The notes under the pieces were generated by a model that saw only the letters and a program-made list of their open reading frames with translations, was not told the origin of the DNA and did no database searches. A stretch of DNA of 64,000 nucleotides, from the NCBI RefSeq assembly GCF_023856365.1, contig NC_064540.1:6867001-6931000 (forward strand), given 5' to 3'. Shown here one piece after another: positions 35,201 to 47,200 of the stretch. Numbering within the stretch: the stretch's first letter is position 1; every line of letters starts with the position of its first letter. This stretch comes from Brienomyrus brachyistius (taxonomy: Eukaryota > Chordata > Actinopteri > Osteoglossiformes > Mormyridae). Both the position numbers and the translations under genes were made by a program.

Positions 35201-38200
35201 TGATGAAGATGTAGAGTGGCCAGCGATTGGGAACTGGGGCCCTTCTGAGCTCAGCCTGAGGATAATAAAGCCGCGCTGGTGCCCTCCAAACCTCGGCTCC
35301 CAGTGGGCTCTTCAGGGCTTACCTCCAAGCTTCTGCTTCTGCAACGCTTTGGTTTCCTAGCGCAAATATTATACGTGACTCCCCCCAGTTCAATTAGTCA
35401 TCAGTCCGAGACGAACACCTTGTATGTTTCAGTTGGCCCTCTGGCCATGGCAAGGAGGAGAAGCCTGCCTGATAGCGGCCTCGCGATAAACGGCCCGGCC
35501 CATTCAAATATTGACACGCGGGGAGAGGTGCCCTGGCATGAACTCTGTACAGGAGGGGGCGGCAGAGAGGACAGGGTGATAATGGGACCCAGGTCAGAGG
35601 GCGCGTGGGCCAGGATTAACCCGATTCCAGCGTTACTAGTCTTTTCCGCAGAAAATTTTGAATTTTTTTAGGCACAGGACAGTTAGGGTAACAAAAGATC
35701 CTAATCTCAGTTTAAACCCCTTAAAGATATCAGAATGTGTCACATCACATTTCTTTAAGTTATTGGGTATTTTCGTATTAAAACCGGAAAAACGGTTGCC
35801 AAACACAGCCTCGATGTGATGAGGGCACCCAGCGAGCCGCACTCTTGGTGATTCTACTGGGGCTGACAGGTACGTCAGCACCGGACACATTATGGGAATC
35901 TCCGAGATGGGGGGAGAGGTCGGTGACGCGCGAAACCTGCCCCTCAGTGCTAAACCAGTGGCTCCCCGGCAGCTTTTGCGATCCAAATGGCCTCACAGGG
36001 CAGTTAACAATCCCAGTGAGTCATCTGGATTGGAAAAACCAACAGCGGAAAAAATTCACCAGACTGTGGGTTTTGGATGGAGGGGTAGTGGGGAGGGACA
36101 CAGTAAAATTCCCACTGGTTTGATGGGCCATCAGAGTGGTCCTGCCCACATGCCAGAGCGTCCGTCACGCTCCTGGACACTACGAAAACACGGGATTATA
36201 TACAGAATGCTGCACATCCCACAGGGGGTTGGGACTAACAGGCAGGTAACGCGAGCCAGTTAAAATAACACCACACAGGTTCAACACATCAACTGTGGCA
36301 CATGGTCACAAGAAGTCAACTTTCAATCAATCATCGAATGGAAAAACTCAGCTACCGTCTGTCACGAGCACATCTAACGGCTATCAAAGTGTAACTAATG
36401 GCCACCTGGTCTGTACAGGGGAAAAGAATACCTGAAGTCTAAACTCTAATCCACCGGACACACGTCAACAGAAAGCTTCATCTGATTTTAGATAGCAAGG
36501 AAGAATCAGTATTTAGTGAATTTAGTGATTAACTGTCATCGTTGACACACCACAGCACACAGTGCACAACAACGAAATGTGTTCTCTGCATTTAACCCAT
36601 ATGTGACAGTGTGACATAGCAGTGGGCAGCTAATTCAGTGCCCGGGGAGCAGTGCTTGAGGGCGGTACCTTGCTCAGGGTACCTCAATGGTACCTTGCTG
36701 GTCAGGGAATCGAACCTGTAATCTTTCGATTACGAGTGCGCGTCCCTAACCATTACACCACCACTGTCCACTAACAGCTATCACAGAGTGGAGATAAACA
36801 CAAAGAGAGATGCATGATGGGTAGTGAATCATACCAAGCGCAGTTCAATGTACAGGTGAGCCCCCGGGCCAGAATCCATGCTGTAGGGAGGGGGGAGGAC
36901 CACATTCATTCCCGATGCATCAAAGACATGAATGTCGTGTGTATCTCACCGGCACCAAGGGGCAGCAAATGCTAAGATGAGAAGACAGATGGTTCAGCCG
37001 CCGATAAGAATGATCCTGCCCCTGATTCTCACCAAGAACAGCGCCATGTTACAGAGACAGGCACATCGCACCATGGGGTTATACCACAGTGAGGCTACCT
37101 GCAGTCCCCCAAACAGCTTCGGTTAGAAAGAGCGTGGAACCTCCAAGGGTCTGCTGTTCAAGAAGATTACATTTGCAATGTGCTAGAAATTGTAGGTAGA
37201 ACCTGGGAAAAGCCCTAGCAAGAGAACACCACAAATGTGAAGGTAAAGGTACTCTTCAGGACTGGGGAGACGGGCTCGGGGAGTGGGGGTGGGATTACTA
37301 GGGCCACCCAGAGATTAACCCAGAGACAGATGTGCTCCCCCTGCACCAGTGTGTGCTCCTCCAGCTGCCGTGTCAGGGAAGGCGGAGCAGAGAGCAGGCC
37401 CTGCTCCTTCCGAGGACAGTACTGGGCCGCTGTCAAACTGCTGCTCATTCGGATTTTAAACGCGTGTCATGTAACTCTGCTTGTCCAAACCTATGGACGC
37501 GTGTCATGTGACACTGCTCGACTAGACTTTTGAACACGAGTCATGTGACTCTGCTCGTCCGTACCTTTGAATGCATGTCATGCGATTCTGATTTCGGTGT
37601 GTCACGTGACTCAGCTTGTCCAGACCTTTGAATGCGTGTTGTGATTCTGCTCATCCAGACCGTGTCATGTGACTCTGGTGAACACTCCCCTCACCATTGT
37701 CATTCGCACCGATCGCTAAGACTGTTTTGGTTCTGATAGGACCAAACACCCTCCTCCCCCAACGTCTTGTGTAGCAGGAAGGCGATCAATGGACAGGTAG
37801 ACTCACGGTGGAGGAAATGAGTGACAGAAGCAGAGACAATGGGAGGGGGTGTGACGTGGCTGGGGGGAAAAGGCTGCTCACCCCCCTCCACCTGATACCC
37901 GTGACGCATTTCTCAGCTGCTCCTGCAGAAGGCCCCTACCCTGTGGCCAAGAGATGGTGAAGCCAGGCCCTTCAGCAAACGGCAAGGTTAGTGCTGCCTG
38001 CACGTGCAAGCGAAACACCCAAAACCCCGTGTGATAACACGCTCTGAGCCAGCCGTGGCTCCCACGCGCTCGTCCCTTCATACACACATTCATGAATGAT
38101 AGCATCAGGTTGAAGGTCGCAGAGGCTGTGAGCTGAATACACACACATGCACACACAAACAGCTATGAAAATTCTGCATACATAAGGCACACCAGCTTCT

Positions 38201-41200
38201 CACACAATCAAATAGCAATAATAATAAACATTACCAAACAAACACCAAAATAAAAGGATAATAATTGCTTTTAGGAAGGGCAGTGTTGCATTTCTATTAC
38301 CATCCATCCACTTTCCAAACCGCTTATCCTACTGGGTCGCGGGGGGTCCGGAGCCCATCCCGGAAGCAATGGGCACGAGGCAGGGAACCACTAAGGATGG
38401 GGGGCCAGCCCATCACAGGGCACACTCACACACCAGTCACTCACACATGCACACCTATGGGCAATTTAGCAAGTCCAATTAGCCTCAGCATGTTTTTGGA
38501 CTGTGGGGGGAAACCGGAGTACCCGGAGGAAACCGCACGACGACATGGGGGTAACATGCAAACTCCACGCACATGTGACCCAGGCGGAGACTCGAATCTG
38601 GGTCCCAGAGGTGTGAGGCAACAGTGCTAACTACTGCACCACCATGCCGCCCCCCCCATTTTTATTACTATTTCATTTATTTATTTGGCAGATGCTTTTA
38701 TCCAGAGAGATGTACAACTGAGTAAAAAAGGGTCAGACAGCCCCTGGTGAAATTGCAGGTTAAGGGTCTTGCTCAAGGGCCCAATGGCAACATCACTCTA
38801 CTGTCACAGGATTTCAGCCTTTTGATCACAGGCTCAGATACTGAACCGAGAGCCATTTCCAGGAACCTTACCTTGAAGAAATTATGGATCACATTCCAAT
38901 AAACCCACTTCATTACAGATGAGTCTCCTCCTTACACAATATCAACAGAAGTGCATGAAGAACCCCTCTAGCCATTGCAGTTTCACATGCTAGTAAATAC
39001 TCCTGCAATTTTCCCTAAGACTGGCCCAGAAAATCCAGTTTACTGGGAGAACTGCCTACGGTGTCAAGAACACATAGAGATATTCTCTGTAATGGCTAAG
39101 CTAAGCGTCAGATGGTGTTATCGTGAATATCCGCGTGGCACTGATACGGATATTTCTGGAATAAATAAGCAGTGCCTAAATAAATTCAGCCATGCCTGAG
39201 CTCTGCCTAGCAGCAGCAGCAGCAGCAGCCCTCCATGCTGCTCATGCAGACGTCACACCATGCCCGTCTCTGGGCTCCAGCAGGAATACATATGGCTCCA
39301 CAGCACCACCCCAGCCCGGCCGACCAGCTAATCTTAGGATCAAACCCGGAGCCTGGGGTGTCATACGTTTGTTCTACTTCATATCCATCCTGGCAGGAAC
39401 CCTGATAAAATTAATTAAACTCCCTAATTACTGGTATAAGGCGGGCTGGAGGCAAAAGCATCAACTATATCTGCCAGAGGATATTCAAGGAGAGGCTGGG
39501 AAAGCCAAGATGTGGCCAAACGAGGAGGACATCGCCGGATAATCTGGCATATTAGGGAAAGGAATAAAGAGAAAGAAGGGCCCCATCAGATAAGGCAAAA
39601 AAAAAAAAACCCAGAAAGCCAGGAGGTTGTCCAGCTGTAAGCTTCTGATCAGCAATCCACCCGCTCGGAGGACGCAGAACCTCCCTGCAGACTCTGCATC
39701 ACCCACCCCGCCGGCCTCCGTTGTTACCCGCACTGGCGGGAGAGGGGCACATTTCCTCCTAGCGGCTCTGAGACTTTAACGAGGAACTGTGGGGCCAGCT
39801 TGTTAATAGCAGAGGCGGTTTGTTTCTGGGGCCGCACTCAAAAAGTCTCTTCCTGCTCCGTCACCTCAGATGTTTCAAACACTAGATAAATAGCTAGTGA
39901 GTACAGCCAGAAGGTGGTAGCTAGCCAGCTGCTTAGCAGAACATGCTGTTTCAGCATCTCCTGAATAAAGAACAAGTTTATTTAATATTTTGTGTAGTGG
40001 CTGGTTGTGGTCAACAGGGGGCCAAACCTTAGGGGCCCATGCAAATGCATGGTTTGTGTGGACACCACCACTGATTAATGGTACCCTGCCAGACAGTGTG
40101 TGAACACTGGAGCAATAAGCTAAAATGACTTTATTACTCTAAAGTACTTTATTAGGTACACCTAGTTAGTACCAGATATGACCCACTTTTGCCATCAAAA
40201 CCACTTCAAGGGTAGACAAGTTAGAAGCCTCTCTGCATGCTGTCCTGAGCTGCTATTTTTGCACTGTTGCTCCTCCAGTTAAGGAGTCTGACCATCCTCA
40301 TCTGACCTTTCTCATTAACAAAGTGTTTTCAGGCCCAGAAATGCCACTGACTGGATGGTTTTTGTGCATCACGGTATCTTAGGGGAGTCGCTGTTTCTGA
40401 GATGCTGGAACCACAACGTCTGACACCGACAGTCACAAAATACACAAAGTCACTCAGATCATACATCTTAGCCATGCTAATGCTCAGCGAAACGGTAAGT
40501 GACCCCATCTGCGTGCTGTACAGTACATGTTCAGCTGCAGCCACACGTCTTGCTGTTTGGAGGAACAGACCGCTTGTGCTTGTAATTAGGTGCAGCTTAT
40601 AAACTGGCCACTGAGGGCATGTAATACTGTATGATGCATGTATAAATTCATTCAATAAATCAGAGGTGACACAAACCAGCCACAGGAATCCAATAGAATC
40701 AAGTTTCATCAGAATGACATGTAACAGTCCATGCTATAAAGCATGACATCCAAACAGTTCAGTAACAGAGGCTTATAGCTGGCTTCTCGAAAACATTTCT
40801 TGCACGAAAATATTCTCAACTGTGAGCCAGCCTCTAATTCCGATATTACACTATGATAAAATAACTACAGCCAGATATTACACAACAGTCACTTGGCAGC
40901 AGTATCTGCAAGCCATTCATAGAAGTAATGAGGCTAACTGGGCCATAAACGCCTGGATAAAGAACATCTCTGAGGCGGATGCGGCGTAAACGCAGTGCGC
41001 TATCGATCCACGTAACGGGAGAAGCTGGCAGGCCGGGGTCAGCCTCAGCGGGGCCACATGAAACCTTGACGGTGCCCTTGCTGATGTGAGTACCGCTGAA
41101 AGCAGACACCAGCAGCCTCACCTGCACCCCCCCAATGAGCTGCCCTTTGGGCGACACGATATCTGACAAGGGTTTTTAATATTTAACTGCCGCTAATGGG

Positions 41201-44200
41201 TCGTTCCTCCAGCCACGCTCTCACCTAAACACTTGAGACTCTAGATGTTTTTGGGCAAGATACACTTGAGCCTGAAGAGAGGCCAGAAACCGAAAATCGA
41301 CTTACTTGGTCAACCTTTTAAAAACATTTTAATGGCTTTTTAATTAGTTTAAAGCATAAATGAAGCCCTGAGCCTGAAAACAGTGAACAAAGGACGTAGA
41401 CAGACAGGGATCTCCATGTTTTGAAGTGGTTAATGGATTAATTACACGCATCGCCACAGGCTAGGGGGGACTCTGCTGACATGCATTAAGCTCTGGATAA
41501 CAGGGTTTCAACAGGACAAAGCAAAAACAGGAGAACATGGAGCCCACACCTCCATGCCTCTTTTCTGCAATGCCCCCTAGTGGTGATAAGCTCCCTCTGG
41601 GTTACCATGAGTTTTGCTGGACTGCTCTTCTTTCCCGTTGCTCCCCATGAAAACCACCGGCAGCTAAATACTGTCACTCTAAAAGCAGAGCGCGCCCTGG
41701 GCTCCGGCACGTCGTTTACTGTGACAACTCTAACTCCATACAGACCCGTCCCAGCAGGGGGAGACCGAAGCCCGACGCCGGAGACCCCAGACTCCTGAGG
41801 TGAGGACATCCTGAACCTGCAGCGAGGCTCATAACAAGGCCCCAGCCACACAGCCCCCCAAGCAGCTGGCCACGGCACCGTGTGCCACAGCTGCGAAAAG
41901 TCCCGAAACCCCAAAAAGCTGCCCGCCGACGCAGCTCTACTCCTGCTCATGCTGAGAAGCAGGAAGAGTCTGGAAATAAACGACGTTCCAACTTCACGCT
42001 GATGTACTAGACCCGAAACACCGCTGGCAGAGTAGCAGCCTCTGCCTCAGGAAGCCACATATTATGTTAAAACGGAACATTGTCTAAAAATCCATTCAAG
42101 CAATTCACGATGCTCCGCCCCCTGGACAGATTTTTAAAAACACTATCGATAACTAACATCATTATTTCAAATACCAGTCTCTACAACTGCTTTAACATAA
42201 TGTAAAGCATTATGACTAAACAGTGACTTCAATGCCACAGTGACAAAACTACATTCACAGGACTAGTCACACCTTAGCTATAAGGACAGCTATGCTAGTT
42301 TTACGCAGCGGCTTTGGGGTCTCTCTGCGGCCTGTTGGCCTCACGTGCTGTCTATCGGGCCAGTTGTTCTAGCCTCACATACTAGCCATTACTAGCCACC
42401 CTTAAAGCAACGAACAGCGAGTTACATTCCCTTTCCATTCGCCGTAAGGGTTCAGTTCTTCCAGACAGAAGACGCAAAGCCTATTAACAGGGCATGATGC
42501 CAGGGGGATGTAGCGCAAATGCAGTCAGCTCCTGTTTACTTCAGTATTACCGCCTCTAAACAAGGCAGGGTTATTTTTAAGCAAAACTAACACTTTTCTT
42601 TAAAAGCAGTCTTTCCTAGTGATTTGTATGAACGCCAATGCTACATAAATGCAGATGTGCTCAGATAAAGCCATGAGAATCTCTGCCACGTGGCTGTGTA
42701 GCTCAACTGTAAGAGCAAAGCACACAGCAAATTAGCCCTGGGAGGGGGACGGGGGGGGGGGGGGGGGGACGGCTGAGCTATCAGTTTATTATGCAGGCGA
42801 CAGCACTGGAGCATTCAGTTCCAATATTCAGCCTCGTGTTCAGTCAACAAAGGCAAGACAAAACAGGCATTTTGATCGAGATGGACGCAGCATGTTCGGA
42901 GTCCCTGTTTTCAAACCTCTGCCACTCCGCAGAGAATCATAAATAATTGTCCGCCAATATCTCAGAGTCTCCCAGCGAGACAGAGAAGCATTTCAGCGTA
43001 TAATAAAAACATTTTAGGAGTAATGAAAAGCAATTCCTATTGCATGGCAATCATTCAAAACAAATTTGAACAGAAATGATAACATAATGCATCAATTTCT
43101 AATGGAGGCCTAATCTTTGTAATGCATTAAATTGATTCTATCTGGAAAAGAAAAACTTTTAGGGCTCATTGACTGTGACGCACAATTGGGAAATGAAGCC
43201 AGCCTTACCAGGAAGAACACATTAAGGGTGCTTTACGACATATCTGACCTTCTCTCCAGCATTAAGGCTAGCATGAAAATTACCATAACCGATGACTGAC
43301 TTTAGATACTTAATAAAACGGTAGACAAACACTTTGGACAGCCGTAAACATGACAGGGGAGCAATCAGACAGAACCATACCTGGGGCCCAAATACATTAC
43401 AGCCTTTATGCATCTACCGGACATGCTACTGTTACACCCCAGTCTCTCTCTCTCTCTCTCTCTCAGTGGTTTGCACCTCCCACCTGGTAAATGCACCTTT
43501 CCAGTGCTGACTAAGCATCTTTTCCCAAGCATTTCATGGGCCTTTTTAAATAAATCTTTGTTCATTGCAAAGGGCCCCAAAGAGTGCATTAAACTTCAAA
43601 CTGCGGTTCATTGTCTAGTAGTGAAGGGAATCACCAGTGACCTCCTGATACGATATTATCACGATACCAAGGTCCAGATTCTGCGTGTTGCAATTCTGCA
43701 AGTATTGTGATTCAGTGAGTATCCCGATTCAATACTATGATTTTTTCTGAATTTTTTTTTCTTTTAAAAACCATGTAAACAACCATGTAGCTACACTTAA
43801 TCCAAACAAGGCAGCTCTTAAACAATTCAAAATTTAACATACAACAATATAAATTTTAATTTAAAACTTGAAGTTAACAAAATGCTACATTTGCTGCTAT
43901 CGTGGCATAAAGTACACCAAGGTTTTATGCCTCTCCACTGCCTAGTCTGTCTCAGCATGTCTAGCAAAATGAGCCCTTATGCTCACTGTATTGCCATGAT
44001 ACTTAACTTTTGCAGGACAAAGTTTGCATAGAGTATGGCTCACGTCTGACTCCTCTTTGCCATTTATATTTTGAGAGCTAAAATTCCTCCACACGTTGGA
44101 TTTAAACTGTGGAGAAGCACAAATCTCTGCTATGTCATCCACCATTCCTGTTATTGCTAAACAAAATGAGACAATAACTGGCTCCTACTACATGGAGGCT

Positions 44201-47200
44201 GTGCTGCCTCTCAGGTGGGAATAGTTTAGAGCACCTGCAGGATTATAGAGGAACTGCAACATTTCTCCTCCTCAAATCCAAACATATATAAATGAATTTT
44301 AAAAATCGATATCGGAGTTAATCGTGATGCATAACTGAATAATTTTCCCCCCCCATCTCTATTGTCTACACACTGCTTAAGAAAATTAAAGAAAGATTCA
44401 TCATTGATCAATCCGTCACTCCTGAATACAAACATCACTTGGTGTCAACCTGATAGTGATGAAATTATCCATCTACCCACCCACCCAAGCAGTCATCCTT
44501 CAGCACTTATCCAGTACAGTGAAGCAATGAACTCATTCCTGGAAGCACAGATCGCAAAGAAGGGGATACCCTGGATAGGATGTCAATCCGTCAAAGGTGC
44601 ATGCGCGCACACGCTCAGGACAAATGTAGAGACGCCAAAAAGTCAAAATGGATGCAACTGGACTGCAGGAGAAAACCAGAGCATCCAAAGCAAACACACA
44701 CAACACAGTGAAAAACACCGGATACACAGAGAAGGGCAAACACTCAAACTTGAACACAGGAGGTGCAAGGAAACAGTGCAAATTACAGTTTACTGTATTA
44801 ATTTATCTTATTATGCGTGTAGGACAGCTGTCAGCTCCAATGCAGTGCTGACCTACCAAACCCAAGGTTCTGAGGTGGAGTTCTGTGGTTCAGGGTGAAA
44901 GAGAGCGAGTGCAGATACTAGCACCGGAACTGATTCATGCAAAGCTAAAGAGCGAGGAAGGCGGGTGGGCGAGCGGCTGCTGGCCCCGGGCCCCGCATGA
45001 GGAGCGGCTGCTGGCCCCGGGCCCCGCATGAGGAGCGGCTGCTGGCCCCGGGCCCCATCTTAAAATCTGCTCTTTGATCTGGCATCAAAGGCATGAGGGA
45101 GAGAAATTCTATTTGATTAAACACGAGACACATTATTATAATAATAAGTGTCATGTCCCCTAACACATTTCCTGGCCTTCACAAGTTAAGATTCTTTAGT
45201 CTAGCGTTGATACACCTTCTAATGCTTATCCTGGTCAGGGTCGTGGGAAACCTGGAGTCTCTCCCAGGCAGCACAGGGCACAAGGCTGGGGGACACCCTG
45301 GATGGGATGGCAGTTCATCGCAGGCCATAAACATGTATTAGTTTTTGCATATCCCATCTTGCTCCCGTTTTTTTAAGACAAACACAGGCACAGAGACCTA
45401 ACCCACTGAAGCACATACACCACAGGTAACTCAGCAAACCACTCAGGCACACTGCATGTCTTGGGTGCCCCTCCCAAATTCTGATTGCTGTTGTGTCCGT
45501 GATTCGTCAGGCCTGATGCTCACCTGGCCTGGCCGGGGGTCCGAGGCCAGCACTGGACCCTCCGCTCCGGCAGCACTCCTCTGGACCCGCAGCACCTCAC
45601 CATAATCAGCGGAGTCGAAATTAGTCTTCCACACCATGACCTGTGGTCCCAGCCAGAGAAAGAGGTCGCTGTGATGACGCAGTCAGGCCAGTTAAAGAGG
45701 AGGGCAGCAGGGCTCAGTGTGCTGGCAGCGACCACAGGCCCAACACCACTCTCAGATCAGAAACGGAAGCCTTTAATACCTCATTCTCACAAATAAAATG
45801 TGAGAAAATCTGTCTTTACCAATTATTTCAGGAGATTTCACACACTGCACTATAAATAAAGGGGAAATTAAATCCTGTGAACTAAACCGTTAATGTGTAA
45901 CTGTAGTTCCTGAGACCAGCACACTTTAATGCCGCAAATAAAACCCAGACAGGAAAACTGAAAACAGAACAGTTTTAATGCTGAAAAATGTTAGAATATT
46001 CAGCACTCAGGGATGTGCATAGAAGGAAGCTGCCTACCAACACAGTCTTGGTTATAGGTTGTTTTTTTTTTTTTTTAAATAACAATTTACCCATAATCCT
46101 CTCCTCCCACCTGATCGACCGACACATAAGACACAGGGAGTCACCTGTTCATCTGATCCACCAGAGGCAAAGTATTCACCGGTCCTGGAGAAAGACACAC
46201 AGGTAGCAGAGCCCTAGCAAGATGGAAAGAAAAGGAAGGGGTTACTGACGGGTGTGTGGGAGGGCAAAATTGAGCACACTGACTGATAAGGAAAAAAACT
46301 GGTGTTACTGGGGAGTGTGGGAGGGCCAAACTGGGAATACCATCCAATAATGAAGTAAATGAGCTTTACGCTGCATTCAAAGCAAGGCTGAAGAGGACAA
46401 AGACCCCGACCTGAAGCAATCTGCTGCAAACATGCACCATGGGGAGCTGCTTTAAATCTCAGGCCCACTTAAACACAGTCATGAAAGTCAGATTCCAGCT
46501 CCCCCCAGCAGGGCTACAGTGGCATCAGCAAGTGAGCTGCAAGGTTATGGAGGGATGTGTATTGCATTAATAACTATAGCTTTTAAAGGACAAATTTCTA
46601 GGCTAAACTGTTCCCCGTTTCATACTGGGAACAGTGCAGAAATGTAGCACATGTCCCAAAATTCACTCTGGATTAAGGCTTTTCAGGAAAATCAATGCAG
46701 ATCAATCTCTGTGCCACTGATTCACCAGTTTTTCCATTTGGCCCATTTTAACACCAAAAATAGGATGCCAGATTTTCTCAGAATAATCTGATACAGAAAA
46801 ACTGAAAGCAAACAGTTTTTAAACAAATCTAAGACCCTCTTGCGGATCATTCACACTAACATTCTACGCAGTGAATCCTGAATATCCTAACAGATATAGG
46901 AAAGAAATGCAAACAGGAATTCCAAGCACATTCTTATACGCTCACATTCACTCTCACTCAGGTGTGCTTTACATATCCGGTCATTCAAATGTGTGATGAA
47001 GCAGAAGCTTTTCAGGTATTTCGCCCCAGAGGGACAATGAGGACACAGTGCTAACAGATGGACAGTTACAGGCGTCTTCTGTCCCGATGACGGTGATCGG
47101 CGATGCGCCCCCTGGGCAGCCGGACACTCTGACAGGCACCAGTCTGACTGAGAGGTCCTGCTTCATCCTGAGCACACAGCGGGCCTAAGGCAACGCGCCA

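Larger units (their letters stand above)
34467..45523 (-). other. poc1a: poc1a intron 9 (11.1 kb)
   Basis: Phase-0 intron, GTGAGC...CTCAG. Contents are a C15 run (35021-35035), a SINE-like element (36525-36775), a degenerate E-box minisatellite (37450-37680), a full SINE copy with a second SINE behind it (38301-38858), a Tc1-like relic (40146-40480), a G18 run, an hAT deletion derivative (43611-44369), a 31-bp minisatellite (44971-45056) and SINE fragments near 44500-44610 and 45215-45330. The remaining parts, for example 34500-36500, 38900-40140 and 40500-42740, look unique. No extra exon was recognised. Confidence 0.85.

Noticed and set aside
41486..41950. 154-codon minus-strand open frame in poc1a intron 9
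   Set aside because: The composition is not protein-like, no family similarity was recognised and overlapping frames exist on the other strand.
43942..44145. BED finger as an independent host ZBED gene
   Set aside because: It lies inside an element with hAT-like ends and a probable target duplication, with nothing encoding a dimerisation or catalytic domain.
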